Positions 9,959-19,690 of a DNA stretch of 64,000 bases are shown here, piece by piece. The position numbers and the translations under genes are program-made. The notes under the pieces are model-generated. The model searched no databases and was not told the DNA's origin. It saw only the letters and a program-made list of their open reading frames with translations. The DNA lies in assembly GCF_006494775.1 (NCBI RefSeq), contig NZ_CP041146.1, forward strand, positions 992,001 to 1,056,000, given 5' to 3'. The stretch's first letter is position 1. The number at the start of each line of letters is the position of its first letter. This DNA comes from Nocardioides humi (GTDB lineage Bacteria; Actinomycetota; Actinomycetes; Propionibacteriales; Nocardioidaceae).

Positions 9959-10720
9959 ATGCCCACTGCTCTCGTGACCGGCGCGACCGCCGGCATCGGC
10001 CTCGAGTTCGCCCGCCAGCTCGCCGCCCGCGGCGACGACGTCGTCCTCGTGGCCCGCGACGAGGCGCGGCTCGCTTCGGTCGCCGAGGAGCTCCGGTCGT
10101 CGTACGGCGTGGGGGTGGAGGTACTGCCCGCCGACCTCACCTCCCTCGACGAGCTCGCCCGGGTCGAGGCCCGGCTCGCCGACCGGGCCGCGCCCGTCGA
10201 CCTGCTGGTCAACAACGCCGGGTTCGGGCTCAAGGAGCGCTTCCTCGACAACCCGATCGACGTCGAGCAGGCGCAGCAGGACGTCCTCGTGCGCGCCGTG
10301 CTGCGGCTGACCCATGCGGCGCTCGGCGGCATGGTCGAGCGCCGCCGCGGCGGCGTGATCAACGTGTCCAGCGTCGCCGCCTTCCTCCCCCGCGGCACCT
10401 ACAGCGCCGCGAAGGCGTGGGTGAACTCGTTCAGCGCCTGGGCGCACCGGGAGTACGCCGGGCAGGGCGTGACCGTGATGGCGCTGTGCCCCGGCTTCGT
10501 CAAGACGGAGTTCCACCAGCGCCTCGGCATCGACCGCGACGCCTCCGCCCCCGGGCTGCTCTGGCTCGAGCCCGAGCGCCTGGTCCGCGACGCCCTCGCC
10601 GACTTCGACCGCGGCCGCGCGATGTCGGTCCCCTCGAAGCGCTACAAGGCGATCGTCACCGCCAGCCGCCTCGTCCCCCGCCCCGCCCTCCAGCGCCTCC
10701 AGTCCCTCGGCCGCAAGTAG
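9959..10720 (+). CDS. Short-chain dehydrogenase/reductase
   Basis: A 253-residue NAD(P)-dependent oxidoreductase with a Rossmann fold. The cofactor motif TGATAGIG starts at residue 8, NNAG lies near residue 83, and the active site reads Ser in VSSVAA followed by YSAAK. The cofactor motif and overall length match the classical SDR subfamily that includes DltE-like enzymes. Substrate is unknown. A weak TAGTGT 6 nt before the ATG suggests an almost leaderless transcript, divergent from parA. Confidence 0.88.
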   Translation: MPTALVTGATAGIGLEFARQLAARGDDVVLVARDEARLASVAEELRSSYGVGVEVLPADLTSLDELARVEARLADRAAPVDLLVNNAGFGLKERFLDNPIDVEQAQQDVLVRAVLRLTHAALGGMVERRRGGVINVSSVAAFLPRGTYSAAKAWVNSFSAWAHREYAGQGVTVMALCPGFVKTEFHQRLGIDRDASAPGLLWLEPERLVRDALADFDRGRAMSVPSKRYKAIVTASRLVPRPALQRLQSLGRK

Positions 10721-10748
10721 CAGGTGCCGGACCCCGATCACCCAGGAA

Positions 10749-10836
10749 GCGGTCGTCGCGGGAACGCCGAGCGACGGAGCGCAGGGAGCGAGGGACGAGC
10801 GACCGGAGCGCAGGAATCGGCGTTCCCGCGAGCCGC
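10749..10836. repeat. Long stem-loop with purine-rich loop in convergent junction
   Basis: A 14-bp perfect inverted repeat (CGCGGGAACGCCGA at 10757-10770, complement at 10817-10830) is extended by outer GCGG/CCGC pairs. It encloses a 46-nt loop built from repeated GAGCG/GGAGCGCAGG words. A second weaker palindrome with the same kind of loop follows to about 10925. Both fill the gap between the convergent SDR and marC genes. They may terminate transcription from both sides, and the looped design suggests a dispersed repeat family. Confidence 0.65.
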
Positions 10837-10932
10837 CTGTCTGGCCGCCTGACGACCGCGGCCACCGGCGAACGCCGACGGCGCGCGCGGCAGCGCGGCG
10901 GAGCGCAGCGACGACGCGCTCGCGCCATCGAC

Positions 10933-11541
10933 TCAGCCTTCGCCGGCGATAAAGGCGCGGACGGCGTCGGCGACGAGCTGGACGGCGATGGCGGAGAGGA
11001 GGAGGCCGGCGATGCGGGTGACGAGGAGGACGCCGCCGTCGCGGATGAGGCGGAGGATGGGGAGGGAGTAGCGCATCGCGGCCCACAGCGCGATGTGGAC
11101 GCCGACGACGCCGAGCGCGACGGCGAGGCCGTCCTCCCAGGTGTCGATGTCCTGGACGAAGAGCATGGTCGCCACGATCGCGCCGGGGCCGGCGAGGAGT
11201 GGGGTGCCGAGCGGGACGAGGGCGATATTGGCGTCGGCGGAGGCGGTCATCTCCTCCTCCTTGCCGGTCAGCAGCTCCAGGGCGACGAGCAGGAGCAGCA
11301 GGCCGCCGGCGCACTGGAGCGCGGGCAGCGAGATGTGCAGGTAGTTGAGGATCTGCTGGCCGAAGAAGGCGAACAGCGTGATCACCAGGAACGACACCGC
11401 CACGGCCTGCCACGCGGCGCGGCGGGCGGTGGCCGGGCTGCGGCCGGCGGTGAGCGACAGGAAGATGGGCACGGTGCCGACCGGGTCCATGATCACGAAG
11501 AGCGTCACGAAGACCTCGACGAGGAGGACGATCTCGATCAT
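10933..11541 (-). CDS. MarC family integral membrane protein
   Basis: The 202-residue product has about six hydrophobic segments and the family's conserved beginning (IMDPVGTVPIFLSLT) and central TPLLAGPGAIVATM segment. MarC/UPF0056 proteins are inner-membrane proteins whose transport substrate is not established. The ATG overlaps the stop of the PHP-domain gene in an ATGA tetranucleotide, so the two are probably translationally coupled. The upstream in-frame extension was not used because it runs over that gene. Confidence 0.88.
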   Translation of the reverse strand: MIEIVLLVEVFVTLFVIMDPVGTVPIFLSLTAGRSPATARRAAWQAVAVSFLVITLFAFFGQQILNYLHISLPALQCAGGLLLLLVALELLTGKEEEMTASADANIALVPLGTPLLAGPGAIVATMLFVQDIDTWEDGLAVALGVVGVHIALWAAMRYSLPILRLIRDGGVLLVTRIAGLLLSAIAVQLVADAVRAFIAGEG

Positions 11542-12410
11542 CGCCGGGCCTTCCCGGCCAGGGTCGTCGGGGAGCGGAGCGACGCGGCCCGGTCGAGGAT
11601 CCGCTCCAGCTGGGCCGGGGCGGTGGTCTCGCAGCCCAGGTGGTGCCCGGTCTTGCCGGTGCCGTGGTGGTCGCTGGAGCCGGTGACGACCAGGCCGAGC
11701 CGCCCGGCGATCTCCCGGAGCCCGCCGCGGGCCCGGGCGTCGTGGTCGAGGTGGTCGACCTCGATGCCGGCGAGCCCCGCATCGGCGAGGACGGCGAACG
11801 CACCGTCGTCGAGCACCGCGGCGGAGCCGCGGCCCCACGGATGGGCGACGACGGCGACGCCGCGGGCGGCGGTCACCAGGCCGATCATGGTGGTCAGGTC
11901 GGCGGCGTACCTGTCGACGTACGCCGGTCCGTCGTCGGCGAGATAGCGCGCGAAGGCCTCGTCACGGTCGGCCACCGCCCCGAGCCGCACCAGCAGGTCG
12001 GCGACGTGGGGGCGCCCGGTGACGCGGTTGCCGGGGCTGACCTCGGCGAGCGCCTCCTCGGTCGCCGGTACGCCGAGCTCCCGCAGCCGCGCCAGCATCG
12101 CCGGCACCCGCTCCTCCCGGCCGGCGACGATCCGGCCGAGCTCGGCCTGCAGGGCCTGGTCGTCGGCATCGGGCAGGTAGGCCAGCAGGTGGACGGGGGC
12201 GCCGCGGAACCGGGTGCTGACCTCGATGCCGCGCACCAGTCCGATGCCCGACTCCTCCGCCGCGGCGACCGCCTCGTCCCATCCGGCGGTCGTGTCGTGG
12301 TCGGTGAGCGCGACGACGTCCAGCCCGGCCGTCGCCGCGGCCCGCACGAGGTCGGCGGGCGAGGCGGTGCCGTCACTGACGCTGGAGTGCGTGTGGAGAT
12401 CGATCCTCAC
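11538..12410 (-). CDS. PHP-domain phosphoesterase
   Basis: A 290-residue metal-dependent phosphoesterase of the PHP superfamily, the same fold as the DNA polymerase III proofreading domain and RNase AM/YciV. Metal-binding motifs are visible in order: DLHTHSSVSDG at residues 4-14, ALTDHDT near 35, GIEV near 61, HPWG near 193 and SSDHHG near 250. The YciV-like subgroup releases nucleotides from 3',5'-bisphosphate or RNA ends; which applies here is inference. The GTG start overlaps the (frame-corrected) stop of the upstream membrane protein by GTGA. Confidence 0.87.
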   Translation of the reverse strand: MRIDLHTHSSVSDGTASPADLVRAAATAGLDVVALTDHDTTAGWDEAVAAAEESGIGLVRGIEVSTRFRGAPVHLLAYLPDADDQALQAELGRIVAGREERVPAMLARLRELGVPATEEALAEVSPGNRVTGRPHVADLLVRLGAVADRDEAFARYLADDGPAYVDRYAADLTTMIGLVTAARGVAVVAHPWGRGSAAVLDDGAFAVLADAGLAGIEVDHLDHDARARGGLREIAGRLGLVVTGSSDHHGTGKTGHHLGCETTAPAQLERILDRAASLRSPTTLAGKARR

Positions 12411-14073
12411 CGTACGAGGTTAGTGCCCGGGCCGGCGCGGACGGAGCCGGCAGCGCGAGCGGCGCGCTCGCGTCGCGGGTCTTCGGCGTCACGAGGAACG
12501 CGGTGAGCACGGCGGCGGCGATCCACGGCAGGTCGGCGAGCCGGCGGTAGGTGAGGTGGAGCGTCTCGCACCGGGGCGAGAACTTCGCCTTGAACGCGTG
12601 GAGCGAGGCGAACCCGTAGAGCGGCTCGAGGACCCGTGCGGAGCGCTCCAGGCCGCGCTGGAGCCAGCCGTCCGGCTCGCCCTCGCTGCGGGCCAGCGGC
12701 GCCGCCGACAACGACACGACCTGTGCTCCCTCGTCCTTGAACACCAGGCAGGACTCGGCGATCAGGAACTCGATCACCGGCCGGAAGCCGTCGTCCGGGC
12801 GGCGCATCAGGTCCAGGGTCCAGCCGTGGATCCGGCCCCCGCCGCCGTGGACCGGCAGCCAGGAGAGGAAGCCGTGCACCCGGTCGTCCTCGTCGAGGGC
12901 CAGCGCGACCCGGACCCGCGGGTCCATCGCGTGGTCGACCCCGCCGAGGGTGAAGCCGAGCTCGGGGGTGCGCTGGCGGCGCAGCCAGCCGTCGCTGATC
13001 GCCCGCACCTGCGCGACGACGCGCGGGTCCGCGTCGGCCAGGACGACCAGCTCGAAGCGGATGCCGTCCCGACGAGCGCGGTTGCGGGCGGTGCGGACGT
13101 CCTGCCACCGCTTGCCGCGGAGCTCCAGCCCGGGCAGGTCCAGCAGGGTGTCCTCGCCGATCTGCAGGCTGCGACCGCCCGCGACCTGCGCGACGGCCTC
13201 CGCGACCGGGCGGCTCACCGCGAAGTGGGACGGGATCAGGTGCTCGTCGGCGCAGAAGGCCGCGAACTCCGCCGGCGCCCGGTGCCGCCAGCCGGGCGTG
13301 CCGATCGGGTCGCCGAGGGCGAGCGCGACGCCGAGGTGGCGGCGGTAGGCGATGTAGCCCTCGCCCCGCGGGTCGTAGAGGTAGCGCACGCCGGGCCAGG
13401 TGGTCATCCAGGAGATCGAGCCGCCGCCGTCGCGCTGCAGGTGCTCGACGGCACGGTCGCGGTTGACCAGGGGCCGGCGCCGGGGCCCGATCAGGGAGCC
13501 GATGAGCAGCCCCCCGAGTACGGCGACCAGGTGGACCACGTCGGCGAGGTGGCCGACCGCGAGCAGCGCGACGACGGCGTAGGCGATCAGCCCGCCGCGG
13601 GCCATGCGGCGCGGGACGGTGCTCAGGAACGCCGTCATCACCGCGCCGACGGCCAGGGCCCCGCCGGACGGCCCGACGTCGAGGGACCGCTGCAGGGAGT
13701 CCGGGCCGACCGCCAGGATCAGCGCGCTGGCGATGAGCACGCTGCCGACCTGGCTGCCCAGCCAGAGCAGCGCGGTGCGCAGGGTGCCGAGCCGTGGCTC
13801 GGCGTAGCCGACGCAGACCGCGAAGCTGAGCAGGACGGGCAGGTAGCACCAGGGCGCGATGGCCAGGAGCGGGCCGGTCAGCAGGGTCCACCAGTGGCCC
13901 GCCTCGAGCGCGCCCGGCCCGTAGGCGAGGGCGCGCCCCCAGCCGTGGCCGAGCGGGCCGGTGGCGATCGCGCCGGTGCCCAGCGCCACCACCACGATGA
14001 GCAGCAGCCCGAGGGCGGTGAACGGCCGACGTCGTACGACGGTGAGGGGGCGGGACCCACGGGGAGCTGACAT
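12407..14073 (-). CDS. Rhomboid-like membrane domain fused to DUF2156 (MprF-type aminoacyltransferase) domain (probable frameshift at the 3' end)
   Basis: Residues 1-200 form a six-segment membrane unit with rhomboid features: GHWWTLLTG after the first helix, a GPSGG motif in a helix, and a histidine in VVHLVAVLGGLL. Residues 210-540 are the cytosolic GNAT-like DUF2156 domain found in lysyl/alanyl-phosphatidylglycerol synthases (MprF), including FAVSRPVAEAVAQ and a family-typical C-terminal half ending FSPRCETLHLTYR. MprF normally has a different flippase domain, so this is an alternative architecture. As given, the frame runs 38 bp into the PHP gene. One more base at CCC 12426-12428 ends it GTNLVR with a GTGA overlap, which looks right. 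Lipid modification is inferred; proteolysis is unproven. Confidence 0.75.
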
Positions 14074-14104
14074 GACTCCAGCCTCACCACCGGGGACGCC
14101 GAGG

Positions 14105-14839
14105 TCAGTAGCGCACCGACCCGGATGGGGGTGGTGTCTGCACTACCTCACCAGGAGGGCGCCGGCCCCCGAAGGGCAGGGCGACCAGCTGCGGCCCGGT
14201 CGCGGAGATGTCACGGAGGATCCAGTCGTCGCGCAGCAGCAGGATCGCGGAGGCGGGACGCAGGACCAGCCACAGCCAGCGGCCGCCGGCCTCGCCGGCC
14301 AGGACCGAGCGGTCCCACTCCCCCGGCGACGTGCTGACGGACACCGGCCACAGGCCGACGGGGTACTGGTCGACGCGCACCCGGACCGGCGCCGGCCCCT
14401 CCCCCACCTCGTGGCCGGGATCGATGCGCTCGGGATCGTCGGGAGTGGCGAGGCCGGCGACGCGCGCGCCGAAGCCGGTGCCGGGCTCCTCGCTGATGAC
14501 CATCACGTCGACCGGCCCGTCGAGCTGGCTGGTGCCGGAGACGCAGGCCATGGTGGCGCGCGGCGGTTCGCCGTCGGCGACGACCGCGGCGAAGTCGCTG
14601 ACCGACCACCCGGGCCCGAGCGGCCACGGCAGGAAGGTCGGGAACGGGCCGACGCGCAGGAGGTGGGCCGCGAACTCGTCGTACGACGACGTCACCGGCC
14701 GCCACAGGGGTACGACGATCCCGTGGTCCGGGCACGACCAGCGCCCGTCGCCCACCTCGGCCACCGGCGCGGGGCAGCGTGGGCACTCCACGCGCACCCC
14801 GTCCCCGCTGCGGGGCGGCCTGGGCTCATCGGTCGGCAT
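14105..14839 (-). CDS. DUF6758 family protein
   Basis: A 244-residue cytosolic protein widely conserved in actinobacteria. Near the N-terminus a CPRCPAPV ... WSCPDHG pattern offers two CxxC-like pairs and a histidine, so a small zinc knuckle is plausible. The rest lacks recognisable catalytic motifs; a WPLGPGWSVSDFA stretch is typical of the family. The ATG at 14837-14839 was preferred to an upstream TTG at 14875. It is followed closely by no same-strand gene, and the histidine phosphatase lies 60 bp upstream in the same direction. Function is unknown. Confidence 0.75.
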   Translation of the reverse strand: MPTDEPRPPRSGDGVRVECPRCPAPVAEVGDGRWSCPDHGIVVPLWRPVTSSYDEFAAHLLRVGPFPTFLPWPLGPGWSVSDFAAVVADGEPPRATMACVSGTSQLDGPVDVMVISEEPGTGFGARVAGLATPDDPERIDPGHEVGEGPAPVRVRVDQYPVGLWPVSVSTSPGEWDRSVLAGEAGGRWLWLVLRPASAILLLRDDWILRDISATGPQLVALPFGGRRPPGEVVQTPPPSGSVRY

Positions 14840-14899
14840 GTCCGACACCGTGCTGCGCGGCGGCCCGTTCGTCAAGCACCCTGGGAGCTCGAGCCCGCA

Positions 14900-15460
14900 T
14901 CAGCAGTTCCACCGCAGCAGCACGGGCGTCTCCCGCTCGTGCCCGAGCTCGGAGAGGGTCGCGGTGTCGAGACGGAACAGCCGCCCCTCGCCGACGGGCA
15001 GGCCCAGCCAGCGAGCGGCGAGCGCGCGCAGCAGGTGGCCGTGGGCGAACACGAGGACCGGGCCGTCGACCTCGCGGATCCGGGCGACGACGCGGTCGCA
15101 GCGGGCCGCGACCTCCTCGGCCGGCTCGCCGCCGGGGCACGGGTGGGTCCAGATCGTCCAGCCGGGCACGTCCTGCCGGATCTCCGCGGTGGTGCGGCCC
15201 TCGTAGTCGCCGTACCCCCACTCGCGCAGGTCGTCGCAGACCTCGGCGTCGGCGAAGCCCGCCAGCTCGGCGGTACGACGCGCCCGCAGCAGCGGACTGG
15301 TCAGCACCTCGGCGAAGTCCCGGTCGGCGAGCCGTGCGGCGAGACCGCGCGCGACCTCCTCGCCCTCGGGGAGCAGCGGGAGGTCGGTGCGGGAGGTGTG
15401 CCGTCCCGAGACGCTCCACTCCGTCGCACCGTGCCGGGCCAGCAACGCGGAATCGGCCAT
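14900..15460 (-). CDS. Histidine phosphatase family protein (phosphoglycerate mutase-like)
   Basis: This 186-residue phosphatase carries the RHG motif (LLARHGATEW, phosphoryl-accepting His10) and the partner histidine in VFAHGHLLRA near residue 145, plus the SPLLRARRTAEL segment typical of the branch. Members dephosphorylate small metabolites or phosphoproteins, and the reaction here is not evident. ATG 15458-15460 gives the canonical short N-terminus; an ATG three codons upstream is also possible. It is divergent from the MFS gene with 47 bp between. Confidence 0.87.
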   Translation of the reverse strand: MADSALLARHGATEWSVSGRHTSRTDLPLLPEGEEVARGLAARLADRDFAEVLTSPLLRARRTAELAGFADAEVCDDLREWGYGDYEGRTTAEIRQDVPGWTIWTHPCPGGEPAEEVAARCDRVVARIREVDGPVLVFAHGHLLRALAARWLGLPVGEGRLFRLDTATLSELGHERETPVLLRWNC

Positions 15461-15507
15461 GGCCGACATCCTGCCAGCCACGCATCGGCGGTGGCAGGAT
15501 CCCGCTC

Positions 15508-16668
15508 ATGCCCCGCACCGAAAGTCGCGTGCCCCTGGCCCGCTACCGGCTCGCCGTCGCCGCCGGCTTCGCCACCCAGGGCTTCGTCTTCATCGGCCTC
15601 ACCACCCGCCTGCCCGACATCAAGGACCGCTGGGAGCTGTCCGAGCTGGAGGTCTCGGGCGTGCTGCTCGCGATCGTGCTGCTCGCCGGCGGCGGCTCGG
15701 TGCTCGCGGAGACGCTGGCGGCGCGCACGGCCAGCGCCCGGGTGCTGCGGGCGGGGCTGGTACTCATCGCGGGCGGTGCGGCGCTGATGCTCGCGGCGCC
15801 CGCGTGGGCGGCGTACCTCCTCGGCGTCGCCGGCTACGGCGTCGGGCTGGGCATGGTCGACGCGAGCACCAACATGCAGGCGGTCGCGCTGGAGCGGCGC
15901 TACGGACGCACGATCCTGCCGAGCTTCCACGGCGCGTGGACCTTCGGCGGCCTGCTCGGCGCGGCCGTGACGCTGGCGACGGCGCACGTCGACCTGGCCT
16001 GGACGGCGCTGATCACGGTGCTCCCCCTGGTCGTCGCCGGCGCGAGGTTCCTCCCCCGCGACGCCGGAGCCACCGCCGTCCCGGCGACGGCCGTGCTCGC
16101 GATCCCGTGGCGCCCGATCCTCATGGTCGGCCTCGGCATGGTCGTGTTCTACATGGTCGACACCGCCTCGCAGACCTGGGGCGCGGTCTACCTCGACGAG
16201 GTGTTCGACGCGCCGTCGCGGTGGGTCGCGCTGGCGACGCTCCCCTACCTCGTCGCGAGCCTCCTGGTCCGCCTCGCCGGCGACTCCCTCGTCGAGAGGT
16301 ACGGCGCCACGCCGGTCCTGCGCGTCGGTGCGGTGGTCGCGTGCGGCGGACTGGCGGTGGTCACGGCGGCGCCGACCTGGCCGGTGGCGGTGCTCGGCTT
16401 CACGCTGACCGGCGCCGGGATCTCGGTGGTGGCGCCGCTGAGCTTCTCTGCGGCGGCGCGGATCGCCGGCGGCTCGGTCGAGCGGGTGGACGCCGTGATC
16501 GCTCGGTTCAACCAGTTCAACTACGTGGGCGGCCTGCTCGGCGCGGTGCTGACCGGGGTGGTGGGGCAGGACGAGCTCCGGTTCGGCTTCGTCGTCCCGA
16601 TGGTGCTGGTGCTGGCCCTGCTCCCCCTGGCCCGCTGGTTCGGGACCCGGGCGGGCCGGGAGCGCTAG
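15508..16668 (+). CDS. Major facilitator superfamily transporter
   Basis: A 386-residue protein with about 12 hydrophobic segments. The first cytoplasmic loop reads TTRLPDIKDRW and segment 4 carries GVGLGMVDASTNMQA, features shared with the fucose-permease/YbjJ branch of MFS exporters. The second half begins near residue 200 (RPILMVGLGMVVFYMVD). Substrate cannot be predicted. The TAG stop is embedded in the left arm of the large palindrome that follows. Confidence 0.85.
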   Translation: MPRTESRVPLARYRLAVAAGFATQGFVFIGLTTRLPDIKDRWELSELEVSGVLLAIVLLAGGGSVLAETLAARTASARVLRAGLVLIAGGAALMLAAPAWAAYLLGVAGYGVGLGMVDASTNMQAVALERRYGRTILPSFHGAWTFGGLLGAAVTLATAHVDLAWTALITVLPLVVAGARFLPRDAGATAVPATAVLAIPWRPILMVGLGMVVFYMVDTASQTWGAVYLDEVFDAPSRWVALATLPYLVASLLVRLAGDSLVERYGATPVLRVGAVVACGGLAVVTAAPTWPVAVLGFTLTGAGISVVAPLSFSAAARIAGGSVERVDAVIARFNQFNYVGGLLGAVLTGVVGQDELRFGFVVPMVLVLALLPLARWFGTRAGRER

Positions 16669-16832
16669 GGCGTGTCTCCCTGTTCGGCGCCGTCGCGAGC
16701 GGTGTTTCCGGCCGATCTGGCAAGGCGGGGACGCGACGGCATGCTGGATCGCACGTCGAGCGGCCCCAACGCCGCCAGATCGAGTCGGAAACGCCGCGTA
16801 GCAGGCGGGGAACAGGGAGACGCGCCCCAGCG
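16662..16832. repeat. 171-bp nested palindrome between convergent genes (MITE-like or compound terminator)
   Basis: Outer arms at 16662-16685 and 16810-16832 share a perfect 12-bp core (GTCTCCCTGTTC) with further pairing outward and two or three mismatches. Inner arms at 16699-16721 and 16774-16797 pair GCCAGATCG and CGGAAAC blocks over 23-24 nt. The left outer arm contains the MFS stop codon and the right arm ends one base before the stop of the convergent gene. No open reading frame or clear target duplication is present. Confidence 0.8.
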
Positions 16833-16833
16833 G

Positions 16834-17394
16834 TCAGCGCCGAGCGGTCGGCCGGCACACCCGGCACGTAGCCAGGTGCGCGTTGTCCTCGCCCACCGGG
16901 ACGAGGTCGTCGCGGTGGGCGATCAGCGCGCAGTCGCGCCGGTGCATGGTGGTGCCGCCGCCGGCGGTGACCGGGATCGCGCCGACGTCGTGGCCCTGGT
17001 CGTCGGTGCGCGCCGACGTCGCGGTCACCTCGGCGAGCACGAGCAGCGTGTCGGCGAGCCGCTTGGACGACTCCCGGCCGTCGGCCGCGATCCGGGCGAG
17101 CCAGGCGCCGAAGTAGAGGAACCCGCCGACGAAGGTCAGGCCCAGGCCGAGCATGCCGCCGGAGACGACGTAGGACATCTGGTCCCACTGGTACGGCGTG
17201 TTGGCGGCGCCGTACCAGCCCAGGATGATCACCACGATCCCGAGCGGGAGCATGATCGCGCCCGCCCAGAACAGCACGACCTGGAGCAGGGCGTAGTGGT
17301 TGTCCTTGAGGGGCGCGATGCCGGAGCGGCCGGAGTCCCCGGCCCGGGGCAGGCTGCCGGCCCGGCTGCCCGACGGAGTGGCGGCTGTGGTCAT
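16834..17394 (-). CDS. Small membrane protein, unknown function
   Basis: A 186-residue protein with a Ser/Gly-rich N-terminus, two transmembrane segments (about residues 36-60 and 78-100), and a cytosolic C-terminal half. That half contains HRRDCALI and a closing CRVCRPTARR, possibly a metal-binding Cys/His set. The gene is separated from the upstream exported-protein gene by one base and so is likely the last member of the liv-type operon. No known domain is recognised. Confidence 0.65.
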   Translation of the reverse strand: MTTAATPSGSRAGSLPRAGDSGRSGIAPLKDNHYALLQVVLFWAGAIMLPLGIVVIILGWYGAANTPYQWDQMSYVVSGGMLGLGLTFVGGFLYFGAWLARIAADGRESSKRLADTLLVLAEVTATSARTDDQGHDVGAIPVTAGGGTTMHRRDCALIAHRDDLVPVGEDNAHLATCRVCRPTARR

Positions 17395-17395
17395 G

Positions 17396-18982
17396 TCATG
17401 CCTTTCGGAGGTCGGGAAGGCCGCTGTCGAGGCCGTGGGGGCAGGAGGCGCCGATGCCGAGCGCGGCGGCGCCGAGCCGGCGGAACCAGGAGCCCGCGAC
17501 CGCTGCGAGGGCGAAGGCGGCGACGAGGAGCATCCCCGGGATGGAGAACAGCTCGGGCAGCCCGGCGCTGGCGGGCGCGGCGTCGGCCAGCTGCTCGACC
17601 GGTCCCGTGCCGCCACCCGCCGGCACGGCGCCGACCGGGGACGGTCCGGCCGCCGAGGGTACGCCGACCCCGCCCGCCGCGGGTGCGGGCGCCGCCTCCT
17701 CGGCGGCCGCCGGCGGCGCGGCCTCCTCGCCGGGCTGCGGCGCGGAGACGTCCATGGGCGGGACGGTGTCGACCTCGGCCTTGGCGACCCCGAGCGTGAT
17801 CACCACGCGCGGCGCCAGGTTGGAGAGGCCGGAGACGACGCCCTTGAGGGGGCCTGCCTGGGCGGGGATCAGCTCGGCCAGCACGTTGGCCGGGAGCGCC
17901 TTGAGCAGCGGCGAGAGGAGCAGCGTGTCGATGGTGATCCGCAGGCCCTGCGAGAGGCTGGTGCCGGCGTCGCCGTCGACGGTGCGGACCTGCTCGGGCA
18001 CCTCGAGGGTCACGCCGAGCGCCTTGAGCGCGTCGAGCGGGAGCTTGTCGAGGCCGGGGATCGGCGTGGTCCTGCCCATCGCGATGGCGCCGTCCGGGCC
18101 GATGCCGAACTCCTGCCCGGCGATCGCCAGCGTGCCCCAGGCGGAGCGGCCGGTCGCCGTACCGGTGGTGCCGTCCGAGGTCGTCTTCGCGACGGCCTCC
18201 ACACCGCCGAGCGTGATCAGCCCGCCGAGCAGCCGGATCTCGCCGAGGGTCGCGCGGGAGACGCCGACGACCTTGCCCTCCTTGGCCTCCATCCTGCTGG
18301 TGGACACGTAGCCGTCGACGTCGACGAGCGCGGCCAGCTCGGGCGGCAGGCCGGGCGCGGCGGCGCGGGTGGTCGGCGCGGTGGCGCCGAGGCCGCCGGT
18401 GAGCAGGCCGGTGACGCCGTTGAGCAGGTCGAGCAGCCCGCTCTTCCGAGAGCCGTCGCCGGTGGCGCCGTCCGGCCCCAGCACCGCGCCGTCCGGCGAG
18501 AAGCCGGTCTCGGCGGTCGCGACGCCCTCCCCGACGTCGTCGTCATGATCGCGCCCGGGATCGTGTCGTCCGTCTGGGTCGGCGTGTCGCCGGGATACTG
18601 CGAGTTGACCTGCATCGGGTACCCGCCGTCCGTCAGCGGGTTGGGCGGCAGCCCGAGCTGCTCGGCGAAGGTCTTCAGGCCCTCGCCGACCGGGTCGCCC
18701 GGCCAGAACAGGCTGGCCCGGCCGCGGGACTCGCCCGAGTCGGCCTTGACCTTGCTGTAGCCCATGTCGAACTCGACCTGCGCCTGCCCGGCGTCGACCG
18801 GGATCGGGATGCTCGGCTCGAAGATCTCGACCCGGATCGGCGCCGACCAGGCCTGCGTCGTGAAGCCGCCGTACGCCGCGGCGCCGCCGCCCCATCGCCG
18901 TCGTCGGCGGTCGCGGGCGGGACGCCGGGACCGGCGGCGAGGGCGGCGACGATGCCTCCCGCCACGAGGAGTCGGAACCTGT

Positions 18983-18986
<4 letters not shown>
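17396..18986 (-). CDS. Exported protein of unknown function, coupled to the liv-type operon (two frameshifts)
   Basis: With two bases restored (CCCC at 18890-18893 and GGG at 18557-18559) the frames join into about 530 residues. A signal peptide (hydrophobic core GGIVAALAAGPG) is followed by an all-beta-looking body with repeated GxITLGGVEA/ATLGEIRLLGG motifs. A long Pro/Ala/Glu linker and a transmembrane helix follow near the C-terminus (FSIPGMLLVAAFALAAVAG), then a short tail with CPHG. The start ATG overlaps the livF-type stop. It resembles wall-spanning anchored proteins without an LPXTG signal. Function is not recognised; its place in the operon suggests an accessory surface or substrate-access role. 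Confidence 0.65.
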
Positions 18987-19686
<700 letters not shown>

Positions 19687-19690
<4 letters not shown>

